Source: Heterohyrax brucei (taxonomy: Eukaryota > Chordata > Mammalia > Hyracoidea > Procaviidae). From it: a DNA stretch of 64,000 bases. Under the pieces are notes generated by a model. It searched no databases. It saw only the letters and a program-made list of their open reading frames with translations, and had not been told where the DNA came from. Of this stretch, positions 1 through 11,616 are shown in pieces. Numbering within the stretch: the stretch's first letter is position 1; the number at the start of each line of letters is the position of its first letter. Made by a program: the position numbers and the translations under genes. Where the stretch lies: the NCBI GenBank assembly GCA_028571685.1, contig CM053143.1:140092829-140156828 (forward strand). Direction: 5' to 3'.

Positions 1-1040
1 CCTAATATCACGAAAGATGAAAAGCTGACCAACCCAGAAACCCATTGAATCTTGAATCCCATGTATGATAGATACTAAAAGAAAATCACCAAGGCATATC
101 ATATTTACACTTGCTAAAACCAAAAACAGAGAAAAACTTCTGAGAGCAGTTTGAGAAAAACAAAAAGTCACCTTCAGAGGAGAAACAATAAGACTAAACC
201 TTCATTATTTGGTAGAAACCATGCAGGCAAGAAAGCAATGGGATGATCTTAAAACCTTAAAAGATAAAAATTGTTAACCAAGAATAGTATACCCTGAAAA
301 ACTGTTGTTCAAATGTTATGAAATTAGGATGTTTCCATAGTAACAGAAATTAAAGGAATATGTAAAAACTTACAAAAATTATTAAAGGGAGTCCTTTGGT
401 CTGAGAACAAACATTGTTAGACACAGACTGAATCTAGGATGCAAAATCATACCAGCCAGATACCAAGCTAGAAAATGAACTCTCAAGGACTATCGAAAAC
501 CAAAAGAATTACAACAGGGAACCAGAGAGATTAATCTGTAAGTGACAACATCAGAACAATAGAAGAGGGAATAAATGGTGTAGATATAGAATTTTCTAAT
601 GAAGTCAAAGGCAAGGCACTACCAAGCAATGATAGACTAGTTCAAACCTGAGATGACAACGGTCAATCTCAAGGTAACCACAAACAAAGTTAATAAACCT
701 ATCCAAGAAAATAAAAAAGAAAAACATAAAGCCTCAATAGAAACAAAATCTACAAAGACAAAAGAAATCTGCAAATCAAAGGAATTTGGCCAAGGAGAGT
801 AAGGAAAACAAAGAAAATGTCAGCACCACACGCACACACACACACACACACAGAGACCACTAGAAAATGACAGCAATAAACCCATACCTATCAACAATTA
901 CACTGAATGTAAATGGCCTAAATGCATCCCTAAATAGAGAGTGGCAGAATGGATCAATCAATCACTCAGTCAATAAAACAGAGGTTTCATCAATGTGCAA
1001 TTTATAAGAGATTCACCTTAGAAAAAGGATGCCAGGTACT
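1..1040 (+). mobile_element. L1 LINE fragment: ORF1 C-terminus, inter-ORF spacer, ORF2 start
   Basis: Degenerate L1, entering from the left edge. Around 187-300 the plus strand reads an L1 ORF1 C-terminal domain (ETMQARKQWDD, then PRIVYPEKL after an in-frame stop). An ATG at 867 opens an ORF2-like N-terminus (MTAINPYLSTITLNVNGLNA), the usual start of the L1 endonuclease. The spacer between them (about 420-860) carries stops and a CA repeat. Several stops and shifts make it non-functional. Family assignment is from protein-level resemblance to L1; the subfamily is not determined. Confidence 0.85.
832..852. repeat. (CA)n microsatellite in L1 spacer
   Basis: About ten CA units with one CG interruption at the left side, lying between the L1 ORF1 and ORF2 remnants. 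Confidence 0.9.
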
Positions 1041-1044
1041 AGTA

Positions 1045-1350
1045 CAACAACAGCTATATTGACCAATGGAACAGAATTGAGAACCCAGATGTAAATCATC
1101 ATGGTCTCTTGATCTTGAACGAGGACCCAAAGTTCATCAAATGGTAAAAGGATAGTCTTTTTTAGCAGATTGTGCTGACAAAACTGGAAGTCATCTCATA
1201 ACATGGAAGAAACTGGAGGGCATTATGCTGAGTGAAGTGAGTCAGTCACAGAGAGACAGGTGTTGTGTGAGACCACTGCTATGGAAACTCATGAGAACGT
1301 TTACACATAGAAGCCACCTTTGGTGGTTACCAGGGAGAGAAGATGTGGTG
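1045..1350 (+). mobile_element. L1 LINE fragment: ORF2 C-terminal part
   Basis: Two ORF2-derived blocks continue the preceding L1 after a large internal deletion. One (about 1060-1185) matches the L1 stretch around 'ggaacagaattgagaaccc'. The other (about 1200-1345) matches the ORF2 C-terminus (gcattatgctgagtgaagtgagtcag, in pieces) and the sequence just past it. The original several kilobases between endonuclease and C-terminus are missing, so one heavily deleted copy, or two copies side by side, would explain 1-1350. Confidence 0.75.
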
Positions 1351-2003
1351 AAAGAAAAGAAATTCTCCCTCTGTGGTAAGCAGCAGGTATTGCACTCTTA
1401 GTAGAGAACCAAAGGAAAGGGAGAAGCTCGTGGGGACAGGAAGAAGATGCTTCCAGCAATAACCTATAGTTTCTAGAAATTCTCCCTCGGCAGCAGGTGC
1501 CTTGAGCATTGGCCAGGTTTGCTAAATCAACAGAAATTAGCCTCAGAGAGTTGAAAACCTACTACTTTATTTATTAAAGGGCTAAAAACATACACATATT
1601 TATAGATTTAATTAGTTTTTAGAATCACTGAAAGAGTTCAAAATGCATTTGAAATGTTTGGAGACCTAAGGTAAAGTGTGTATTTTCAAGGCAGTTTTTC
1701 ACTTCATTGTCAAAGGTTTCTGGGAAAACATAGTCTTTGTGTTCTTGTCTCATTTATCCTGAAAGCCTGAGGAAACGTTGCTTTTTAAGCACTGTCTGAA
1801 GTAGAATTATTAGTGGAGACCTTTCAACTCTATTCTCTTCTCTTACACTCAAAATTCTTTGAGTTAACCCTAACTCAGCTTCCTAGTCTACTAGAAGAGC
1901 TCACCAGTGACCTTTTTAGTTGTTTCTGTCTAAAGGCACAGACTTATCTCCCAACTCTCATGCATACCTCCACTGAAGTTTTCACACTAGGTTGTAAGAA
2001 TCC
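1351..2003. other. No gene recognised; short direct repeat
   Basis: No exon, RNA gene or recognised repeat. A short imperfect direct repeat (gaaattctccctc ... cagcaggt) occurs at about 1359-1388 and 1475-1498. An open frame of about 100 codons near 1813-2115 runs into the following LTR and has no recognisable domain. Confidence 0.5.
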
Positions 2004-2396
2004 TGCCGTTAGTAGACTGAGTTGTGCTCTCCACAAACTATGTCTTGGAATTTTGACCTCTGTACCCGTAGATGTGATCCTGTTTGGAAATATGGTTTTT
2101 CTTTTGTTAGGTTAATGATGTCAACATTATACCAGAGTAGGGTGGGTTCAAAACCTAGTCACTTTTCAATTACAAAGAGTAGAAAAGACACACACACATA
2201 AAAGAAAAAGAAGACAGTCAATAGAGACAGATGTATCTACAAGCTCAGGAACTGAAATAGACAAGCGACAACCTTCCCTGGAGCCATACCCTGTATTGAT
2301 TTCTAGCCTCCTGAACTGTGAGCAAATACTGTTCTCTTCTTTAAAGCCATTGAGTTGTGGTGTATCTTGTTACAGCAGCACTAGGTAACTAAGACA
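2004..2396 (+). mobile_element. Solo LTR, MaLR (MLT1-like) fossil
   Basis: The segment follows the MLT1-type plan: a tg start, a 'tgtagatgtgatcctgtttgg'-type block in the first third, and a 3' end reading 'gaactgtgag...aaagccattgag...gcagcactaggtaactaagaca'. It is a single LTR without internal region beside it. It is old and diverged, and no clear target-site duplication was found. Confidence 0.75.
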
Positions 2397-2756
2397 TTGC
2401 CCAAAGAGAGGCTGTCATTTACTGAACAATGCAGGCTACTTTTACTTCTCTCTCATTTAATGTATCTCCTCATGGAAAGTGATAAATTACTTCTTTGGGG
2501 GTATGAATTATTAAAAACAATAATGTAAAACATAGGTACCAAAAGAGATAGACAAGGTAAAGAACTGCTCAGTGTTGTTAGAAACAAAATGTTTGCCACT
2601 GTAGATCAGTATAGGAGAGTTTTGTAATAAATGCCTGTGCGCTTCCTGCTCAGAGAAATGTAGAACACCCTTACAGGAAAACTCCTGAATATATGAATCA
2701 CAGGGAACTGAACCTCTTCCATTCAGTGACTCTTCCAACTGTCCTCTTTTACTTTT

Positions 2757-4262
2757 CTTACTTTTATTTATTTATTAAATAAAAGATGAAAGTGTACATA
2801 CTCTGTGCTTACAATATTGGGTTAAGATAGGAGTACACAAGTTGTGTCGAAGTCCCATTAATATTGATCTTCTTACTAATGCGGATTGTCACCAATTTCA
2901 CCCAACCAAATTTCTAACAACTATCTAATTGAAACCCTCGACCCTCGCCCTCCTGCCCTCCCACCCTCCCCACTCTTGTAGCTGTCAAAGAGTCTTTTCT
3001 GTTATGTATGAGAAGCTTTTAAGTTTTTATCGTAGGGGTCTCATATAACAATTGTCCTTCTGTCGCTGACTAGTTTCACTCAACATAATGTCCTCCAGTT
3101 GAGACCAAATTGAGAGATGTTTCCTGCTATCGTCGTTGTTCTTTATCAATGTATAGTACTCCATTGAGTACACATACCAAAGTTTACCCATCCATTCTTC
3201 TGTTGTTGGGCATCTGGGTTGATTCCAACTTCTTGCTATCATGGACTGTGCTGCCATGAACGTTCGTGTGCATGTATCAGTTGGTGTGAATGGCCTTGAT
3301 TCTGTAGGATATATTCTGAACACAGGAATTACCGGGTCAAATGGTATATACACATCCATTATTTTAAGATAATGCCAAATTGCCTTCCAAAGAGGTTGCA
3401 CCATTCTGCAATCCCACCAATAGTGTAGGAGAGTTCCAGTCTCTCCACAGCCTCTCCAACATTTAGTGTTTTGTGTTTTTTGGATTATGGCCAATCTTGT
3501 TGGGGTGAGGTGGTATCTCATTGTAGTTTTGATTTGAATTTCTTTAATAATCAATGATCATTTAGGATGTCCGCATGTGTTTTTTGGCTGTCTGGATCTC
3601 CTCTTTAGAGAAGTGTCTGTCCATCTCCTTTGCCCATTGCTTACTTGGATGATTTGTCTTTTTCTTATTGATATTTTGTAGAGGCTTATAGATTATGGAG
3701 ACCAGGTGTTGGTCTGACATAGAGTTGCCAAATATTTTTTCCCATTCTGTAGGTAGTCTTTTAATTCTTTTGATAAAGTCTTTGGATGAGCAGAAGTGTT
3801 TGATTCTTGTTAATTCCCATTTATCTATTTTCTCTTCTGATGAATGTGTTTTGTTTGTCAGATTTTGAAGTCTGTCTATATTGCATATTAAATTGTCCAT
3901 TGTTGGCCCTATTTTATCTTGGATGAGCTTTATCATTTTAGCTTTTATATTTAGGTCTTTTATCCAATTTGAGTTGACTTTTGTATAAGGTGTGAGCTTT
4001 GGATCTTGTTTCAGTTTTTTGCAGATGAATATCCAATTATACCAGCGCTATTTGTTAAAGAGACTGTTCTTACCCTAGTTTAAAATCTTAGGACTTTTGT
4101 CAAATATCAGATGTTCATAGGAGGATGATGGCATCTCTGGGGTCTCTACTTTGTTCCATTGGTCTGTATGTCTCCTTTTGTACCAATACCAGGCTGTTTT
4201 GACTACTATGGCAGTGTAATAGGTTTTTAAGTCAGGTAGTGAGAGGCCTTACTTTGGGATTA
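2757..4262 (-). mobile_element. L1 LINE, 5'-truncated, 3' UTR plus ORF2 C-terminus
   Basis: Minus-strand L1 truncated about 1.5 kb from its 3' end. The left part (2757-3025) is AT-rich 3' UTR with a C-rich stretch near 2940-2975. From 3026 leftward in the element comes the ORF2 C-terminus. L1 copies of this kind insert by target-primed reverse transcription and are usually 5'-truncated as here. It is unrelated in orientation to the L1 at 1-1350. Confidence 0.92.
3027..3936 (-). pseudogene. L1 ORF2 C-terminal remnant
   Basis: Two minus-strand open blocks carry the L1 ORF2 C-terminal region. The downstream block (3027-3554, 175 codons) holds [18 protein letters not shown] and ends [17 protein letters not shown] before a stop, the normal end of ORF2. 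It also has the Cys-containing stretch [18 protein letters not shown] that matches the ORF2 zinc-knuckle-like region. The upstream block (3562-3936) holds SKDFIKRIKRLPTEWEKIF and ISIIYKPLQ-like motifs and is in another frame, so at least one frameshift near 3555-3561 separates them. The reverse transcriptase core is not present. Confidence 0.9.
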
Positions 4263-5089
4263 GTTTTATTCAATTTTCTGTTGTTTTATGTATGTAGACA
4301 ACTTCAGAAACTCTCAAAAGCCCATTAGTTTAAATATGCAGATAGAAAGAAAGTTAAATGAAAATTTTGTCCTTGGATTGAAAACATCGTATGAGTAGAA
4401 GATATGGATGGAAGAGAAACAGTTAATTTTAGAAACAGAAGAATCGAACGGCCTTGGCACAAGCTGAAGCACTTGGAGAAATAAATTGCAGAGCTGGCTG
4501 ACTCAGCTACAGAGCTCTGCAATAAGTCACTCACAGACAATGGATAGTTTACTCCTTAAAGAGGCACAGAGCACTGTGATTTTCTGTTCTGTCTTAGTTC
4601 CTATATCATTTGTTCCACTTGAATCAAAGGTTCCCCACCTAAAGAGGGAAATCACAGTAAACCTTCTCTGTTCTGATTCACGGAGGGGAAGAGTCATCTG
4701 AGCTAGTAAAAGTTCTGGAGTGCCTTATGCTTTTTAACTTATACAGTGTCTAGTGTTGAATTAATTTGCATTCATCAGTTCTCAAGACGACCTTTCCATT
4801 CTTTTCCTTCTTTCCATTTTCTTCCTTCATTACCTCTTTTATGTCTCCTTCACACTTCCAATACCCCTTCCCACCACCATCCATCCTGAAGTGTTTAGTA
4901 TATACAGTTTTCTGTGTATTTGTACTTGAAAAATAGGTGATGTTCATTCATACGTACTTTGATTTTTTCTTATTACATGGTAGTATAGACCTCGTGGAAA
5001 GCATGCTCAACATTTTACTCCTCATTATCCCTGGGATGAACACTCAGCTTGCCTACAGCAACCAAATCTGCAAATAATACTGCCAGGGA
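4263..5089. other. No gene or repeat recognised
   Basis: About 0.8 kb of AT-rich sequence. The open frames here are 60-70 codons on either strand with no recognisable motif. No splice-bounded exon stood out. Confidence 0.5.
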
Positions 5090-5950
5090 CATTTACCTGT
5101 TCATTGAACAAACATACGTGCACCTACTGTGTTCTAGGTGTGATTCTAAGTACTTAGGTAATAACACATAAGGATTCCTCTACTTTCAGAATTCACAGTT
5201 CAGCAGAGGGCGATAGAAAATAAACAAAAAGATTTAATAACTAAGTAGATGACATAGTATCCTAGAAGATGACACATGTGCTGTGAAAAAGAAAAAGCAG
5301 ATCAGAGTAAACAGGGTTGGAACTGATTAACGGGCACTAGGGGATGAGTAGCAATTTTAAATAGAGCTGTCAGTGTAGTCCTTTAAGCACAGATTTGAAT
5401 ATAAAGGGATGGTCTAGCAGATAATGGAGAAAAGAGTTCCAGGAAGAGGGAAAGGCCATTGCAAAGTCTTCAGGTTAGAACATACTAGACGTGTTTAAGG
5501 TACAACAAGTAGGCTACAGTGACAGGAGCAGGTAGCAGGAAATGAGGACAGATATGTAAAGTTTTATAGGGCATCTAAAGGGCTTTATTCCTGCTCCCCA
5601 CCCACCCACCCACTAGCTATGGTCTTTCCTCTGAGACATCTCTGGGTGGATTCAACCAACCAACCTTTCAGTAGCTAAGTGCTTAACTGTGCCACCCAGG
5701 GACTCCAGAACATCGATTTTGACTTTAAGTGAAATGGAAACTATTGGAATATTCTCATCAAAGGATGTCATGTTCTGACTTATGTCTTAAAAAGATAATT
5801 CTGGCTTACATGTTGAGAAAAGACTAAATGAAAAGTAAAGGTACAGGCAAAGATTCTAGTTAGACTTTTTTATTAAATACAAGTGACAGATGATGGTGGA
5901 TGAGAGCAGGACAGGAGCAGTAAAGTTGGTGAGTGGTAGATTTGGGACAA
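5090..5950 (-). mobile_element. L2 LINE fossil, split by a SINE
   Basis: Reverse complement of the L2 3' region. It begins with the L2 end (cacctactgtgttctaggtgt), passes the 'caattttaaatagag' block near 5350, and continues after the SINE with the 'atgttctgacttatgtct' and 'gatgatggtgg' blocks. The SINE at 5590-5706 interrupts it, so the L2 is older. No intact reading frame remains. Confidence 0.82.
5590..5706 (-). mobile_element. AfroSINE, 5' half
   Basis: Minus-strand tRNA-like head of AfroSINE: 'ggattcaaccaaccaacctttcagtagctaag' region followed by the 5' terminus 'gtgccacccagggactcc'. The RTE-like 3' half is replaced by a C-rich (CCCA)n stretch at 5596-5612, so the copy is truncated or deleted at its 3' side. 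Confidence 0.85.
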
Positions 5951-6834
5951 ATTTTACATTCAAAACAAATAACATTTCTCTAAGTTCTGCTTGTACTTAG
6001 AGTGTAGAAAGCCACAACGATACATTGTTCTTATACTAACAATGAAAAAAACCCAAGTAATCTACCATAGCGTAACTTTTGTAGAGTGCATCAGAGAGCT
6101 GAGGTCTCAAGACAACCAGGAAATGAAATTTCACAAAGTGATGAGATCTTCCTAGAAGAAATGAGATACACAGACTGTTTCCTCTTTAGCAAAGAACTGG
6201 AAAAAAGAGATGGCTAGAAGAAAGAAAGAAGAGATGAGCTAGAATTTTAACAAATTACCGAAGACTTCTCATGGGCCAGTATAAGTTTATATGAGCTGCG
6301 GACACAAGGGGAGTTCTCACTAGCAAGCTCTTCACCATGGGCTTCTCAGAGTTGCTTCCAAAGGCTGAGAGCAGGACAGAAAATCAGGATGAGAACTCCT
6401 TAGGGGCATAGGTGTGTAGGAAGTGATCAGATGCTGTTGGGGTACAGGAAAAAATAATGCCCTTTCCCTCAACTTTTGCGTCATATAAAGCAAAAGTCTA
6501 TGCCACTGGGGAAAATTCAGTTAAAATTCTCATGTCTAGCACTCAAGTGGGAGTGGTAGAAAAAACACTCATTGGCTTCTGAGTGAGGGTTTGAAAAACT
6601 TCCTTCCTGCTCCAAGGAACCAGGCAAAGATGCACTGCTGTCTGGAAGAAGGATAGAAGCAAAAATCATCAGCCCCTAAAGGAGTGAGAAGACCTCTTAG
6701 ACTCAGAATCCTGCACCAATATAAAATAGAGGTCAGCTGCTGCTGCAGAAGGGACAAGTCTATTTCCCCTGCCCTGGAGTACACACTACTACTATGAGAC
6801 ACAGATTTTTGGTTTTGGTTTTTTGTCTCTTTTT
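5951..6834. other. No gene recognised
   Basis: Purine-rich, moderately unique sequence. I could not assign it to a repeat. A 99-codon minus frame at 6569-6868 has no recognisable domain. Confidence 0.4.
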
Positions 6835-7090
6835 TTTGTGTGTCATTTTGATGAAAGTTGACAGACAAGTTATTTTCACATTAAATCGTTTATACACAAA
6901 TTGTCTTCTAACATTGGTTGCCAACTCCAGGATGTGACAGCACTCTGCTTTTCTACCTTAGGTTCCCTTTTTCCAGTCATCAAGTTTTCTTGTCTCTTCC
7001 TGCCTTCTCATCTTTGGTTTTGGTCTGTGTGACCATTAGCCTCAAATACATAGTCGGACTATAAAGCACATCCTTCATATATGAGACAGG
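6835..7090 (-). mobile_element. L1 3' UTR fragment, elephant type
   Basis: Minus-strand match to the same L1 3' UTR seen at 37577-38330. In order it has a cacattaaatcgtttatacac-type block, 'aggatgtgacagcactctgc', 'ctgccttctcatctttgg' and a CTCA-rich stretch before 5' truncation. It is about 250 bp long with no ORF2 part. Confidence 0.72.
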
Positions 7091-7494
7091 ATTTTGATGC
7101 CGTGGTGGATAGTGGAAAAAAAGGCAGGAGTGCCGAGAAACCCTACATCCAAGGCCAAATTGCACGGCCCCTGCATAAGACAAGACTGAGCCTGGACCAG
7201 GACAATCGAGAATTCAGTTCTCAGTCTGGAGCCTAACACTTAGATGAACAGAGCTGAAGGCTAAAAACAAACAGATTGGTAATACAATAAAAGGGAGGGG
7301 AAAAAGGCAAGAAAACAGCCTTGGTGGATTAAAACCAAACTCGGTATCACTGTGAGTTGTATTAATTAGGATTATATTACTGTAAATAATAGAAAACCTG
7401 ACTCTAGTGGCTTAAGCAAGAAGGTGTTTCTTTTTTTCACATAACATGAAGACTAGAAATAGACAGTTGGTGACAGGTTCAACAGCTCAGCGAT
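7091..7494. other. Unassigned; possible ancient repeat at 7350-7480
   Basis: 7091-7345 shows nothing recognisable. 7350-7480 (tctagtggcttaagcaagaag, in parts) resembles an old interspersed repeat found in many mammals, but I cannot name its family. Confidence 0.35.
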
Positions 7495-7540
7495 AAGCCA
7501 CAGCAACATGCAAGCTCACAGTATGACAAACTAATAGATG
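7495..7540 (-). mobile_element. Inverted RTE 5'-end scrap
   Basis: About 45 bp (cagcaacatgcaagct, then cagtatgacaaact) match the reverse complement of the start of the RTE 5' UTR as seen at 17745, 29205 and 40480. It abuts the plus-strand RTE body directly. A short 5' inversion of this sort is the expected product of twin priming during LINE insertion; that reading is inference. Confidence 0.6.
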
Positions 7541-10500
7541 AGTGAAGAAAGTGAAGATTTCTACCAGCTTCTACAGTCTAAAATTGATCAAACAGGAAAT
7601 CAAGTTGCATTAATAGTTATTAATGATTGGAATCAAAGTTGGAAGGAAAGAAAAAGGATCCATAGTTGGACAATACAGCTTTGATGATAGTTGTGACACC
7701 AGAAATGTATGACAGAATTTTGCAAGACCGATGACTTATTCATCACAGATATCTTTTTTCAACAGCACAAATGATGACAATACCCATGAAACTTGCCAGA
7801 TGGAATATACAGGAATTAAATCATCTTTATCTGTAGAAAGAGAAAATGGAAACAATCAATATCATCAGTCAGAATAAGATCAGGTGACCGTGAAACAGAC
7901 CATCAGTTACTCCTGAGCAAGCTGATGTTGAAGTTGGAGAAAATGAAAACATGTCTATGAGAGCCAAAATTCAATGCTGAGTGCACCTCACTTGAATTTA
8001 GGGACCATCTCAAGAATAGATTGGACTCACTGGACATCTCAACATCAAACAAGAATCCCTACAACAGAACCAGTCAGCAACATCATCATAAATGGTAGAA
8101 AAGACTGCAGGTGTCAAAGATTTCATTTTACTTGGATCCACAATCAACACCCATGGAAGCAGCAGTCAAGATATCAAAAGTTGCATTGTGCTGGACAAAT
8201 CTGCTGTAAAAGACCTTTTAAAGTGTTGAAAAGCAAAGATGTTACCTTGAAGACTAAAGTGTGCCTGACCCAAGCCATAGTATTTTCAACGGCATCATAT
8301 GCATTTGAAAGCTGGACAATGAATAAGAAACACAGAAGAACAGATGCCTTTGAATTTTGATGTTGGAGATGAATATTAAATATACTTTGGAGTGCCAAAA
8401 GAATGAATAACTCTCTCCTGGGAGAGTACAACAGGAGAGCTCTTTCGAAGTAAGGTTAGTGAGACTGCATCTTGCGTATTTTAGACATGTTGTCTGGAAG
8501 GATCAATCCCTGGAGAAGGACATCATGCTTGGTAAAGTAGAGGGTCCACGAGAAAGAGGAGGACCCTCAGTGAGATGGATTGGCACAGTGGTTGCAACAG
8601 TGGTCTCAAACAGAACAATTGTGGCTTGGTGCAGGACTGGGCAGTGTTTCATTCTGTTGTACACAGGGTCAGAACCAATTCGATGGCATATAACAACAAC
8701 AACAACATTGAACACTGATGACTGAACACCACACAAATTGTAGGATGACATTAAGAGCATCACAGATGAAGAAAGCGAAAGTTTATAAAAATGGTAAGAA
8801 AGGACAAAAACAGATGTCAGAAGATACTCTGAAACTTACTCTTGAATGTACTGTAGCTAAAGCAAACTGATGAAACAATGAAGCAGAAGAGATGAACAGA
8901 AGATTTCAAAGAGCAGCTAGAGAAGACAAAGTACAATATTATAATAAAACGTGCACAGACCAAGAGTTAGAAAACCAAAAGGTAAGAACTCACTCAGCAT
9001 TTTTCAAGCTGAAAGAACTAATGGGAAAACAACAACAACAACAAAAAAAAAAAACCACAAGCTCACAAGCTTACAGTTGAAATACTGAAGGATTATATGG
9101 ACAAAATATTAAACATCACAAGCCCATTAACCAGTTACTGTCAAGTTGACTCTGACTTGTAGTGACACTATTAAATGTCACAGAAAACATCAAAAGCAGA
9201 TGGAAGAAATACATGGAGTCACTGTACCAAAAAGAACTGATTGATATGCAGCCGTTTCAGAACTTGGCATATGATGAAGAACCAACAGTCCTGAAGGAAG
9301 AAGTCCAAAGGGCACCAAAAGCATCTGATGAAAAACAAGCCTCTGAGAACTGACAGAATACCAGTTGGGATATTCCAACAAACAGATGCAATACTGAAAG
9401 TGTTCACTAGTTAGTGCCAAAAAAGTTAGAAGACAGCTTACCCGACCAACCAACCGGAAGAGATTTGTGTCCACCCTAAAAAACAGGTGACACAACAGAA
9501 TGCAGACACTAGTGGATGATATTGCATGCTAGTAAAACTTCACTGAAGATAGTTCAAAAACAGCTACAGCAGTACACCAACAGGAAACTGCCAGAAATTC
9601 AAGCTGGATTCAGAAGAGGATATGGAACCAGACATGTCATTACTAAAGTCAGATGCACCTTGGCTGAAATCAGAGAATACCAGAAGTATATTTACCTCTG
9701 TTTCATAGGCCATGCAAAGAAATTTGACTGGTGGATCATAAAAAATTATACATAAATAGTGTTAAGAATTAGAATTCCAGAATACCTTATTATGCTCATG
9801 AAGAACCTATACATAGACCAAGAGGTTGTCATTCAAACAAAACAAGGGGTCGTGAATTGTTTAAAATCAGAAAAAAATGTGCTTCAGGGTTGCATCTTTC
9901 CATGATACTTATTGACTCTGGGTGCTGAGCAAATAATCTCAGAGGATGGCCTGTATACTGAAGAACGGGGCACTAGGATTGGAGGAAGACTCATTAACAA
10001 CCTGTGATGTGAAAAAAAAACACACCCTTGCTTGCTGATAGTGAAGAGGACTTGAAGCACTTACTACTGAAGATCAAAAACCAGTCTCCAGTGTGGATCA
10101 CCTCAAAATATAGAAAAAAATAATCCTTACAACTTGCACAATAAGCACCGTCATGATAAAGAGAGAAAAGACTGACATTGTCAAGGATTTCATTTCGCTT
10201 AGCACCACAATCGACACTCATGGAAGCAGCAGTCAGGAAATCAAAGGATGTATTGCATTAGGTGAACACGCTGTGAAAGACTACTTTAAAATCTTAAAAA
10301 GCACTCTGAGGACTAAGGTGTGCCTGACCCAAGTCGTGGTATTTTCAATTGCCTCATGAGCATGTGCAAGCCGGACAGTGGGTAAAGAAGGCTGAAGAAC
10401 TGATGCCTTTGAATTACAGTGCTGGTGAAGAATACTCAACATACAGTGCACTTCCAGAAGAACAAACAAATCTGTCTCGGAAGTACAGCCAGAAGGCTTC

Positions 10501-10772
10501 TTAGAAGGGAGAATAGTGAGACTTTGTCTACCTTACCTTGGATGTGTTACCAGGAGAGATCAGTCCCTAGAGGAGGACATCGCGCTTGGTAGAGTGTCAG
10601 AGAAAAAGAGAAAGACCTTCAATCAGATGAACTAACACGGTGGCGGAAACAGTGGGACCAAACCTAATGATGGTGAGAGCGGCCCAGGGCCCTGCAGTGT
10701 TTCATTCTGTTGTACATGTGGTCTCTGTGAGTCAGAAGTGACTCAATGGCATCTAACAACAGTAGTAACAAA
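7541..10772 (+). mobile_element. RTE-clade LINE (RTE1 elephant type), long copy with nested RTE
   Basis: Plus-strand RTE with both enzymatic regions, interrupted at 8034-8705. The endonuclease part (7541-8033) reads 'gaagatttctaccagcttctacag' onward. The linker resumes at 8706, and the reverse transcriptase part follows (9516-10130), with PEIQAGFRRGYGTRHV and a degraded fingers/palm block. The catalytic YADD region near 10005 is destroyed and stops occur throughout. The 3' UTR ends with 'tggcatctaacaaca' at about 10760. Host L2/MIR-like scraps flank it. Confidence 0.9.
8034..8705 (+). mobile_element. RTE 3' end nested inside another RTE
   Basis: Begins within the RTE C-terminal region (cagcaacatcatcataaatggta) and runs to the 3' terminus (cataacaacaacaacaac). 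Its sequence position lies far downstream of the host copy's at 8033, and the host resumes at 8706 with 'ttgaacactgatgac' exactly where it left off. That shows insertion, not deletion. The C-terminal coding part holds SWTMNKKHRRTDAFEF, matching other RTE copies here. Same orientation as its host. Confidence 0.88.
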
Positions 10773-11616
10773 GACAAGAAGATGTGACATCAGACAGACA
10801 ATACTAACAGAATCTGCTTCATGAGTGTTGATTGAGACAGTGTATTCAGAAAAGACAAACACCACATCTGGCACACAATAGATGCTCAATAACCATGTGT
10901 TAAAAAAAATACTGTAGAAAGGGAATGTCTTTGAGATGGAGGGGTAAGAGATGACTTACATTTGAGAGGTTAGGTTCCCACACTACAGGACTGACAAATT
11001 TAAAGTTTGGAGTCCTTAAAATATTCAGCAAAGACATTACCATCCATTTCAAGAGCAGTGTTAACAGTTGGAGGGGGGTAGCTATCCATATATTCTTAAC
11101 TGGTGCAACGGTTATTGTAAACCGAGAGGAAAAGAGCTTGGCCAGATGCAGAGAAATAGCAAATGTCGCAAGAAATAAGCAAATGCAGAGGTAGCCCTAT
11201 TTCTGAAGAGGATTTTTGAGAGGTGGAAGACAAATAGCATACGGAGTCTGTAAGTGTATTATATATACAGACATGTGCACTGTATAGATATTCCACAAGC
11301 CACTGAGCTGTTCTTCAGAACTGTGAGATAGGAGAGGTTTCTATATTCCAAAATATAAATTATCTCAACGTATCCCTTCTGTCAGTTCCAGAAAGTTACT
11401 TTATTAATATTAACTTTGTTACTTTTAAGAGATGCTGAGGATAAATTTTAGAGCCTGTGTCTACATACTGTAAGGAGAGAGGGGAATTGATCTAAACCAT
11501 GTGTTCATTATAAATAATGACCAATCAGTAGAACAAATTTAAATTAGCACAAAATCCTTTTCATAATAAGCTTCTATCTGATAAAAGCTGTAAAGAAAAT
11601 CAGTAACTGTTCATAT
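10773..11616. other. No gene; L2/MIR scrap at 10860-10905
   Basis: Mostly unassigned AT-rich sequence. A 45-bp segment (ctggcacacaatagatgctcaataa, in parts) looks like the shared 3' end of MIR/L2. Nothing else is recognisable. Confidence 0.45.

Noticed and set aside
7974-8360. 128-codon open frame as a host gene
   Set aside because: It is LINE sequence of RTE type crossing the junction between outer and nested copies.
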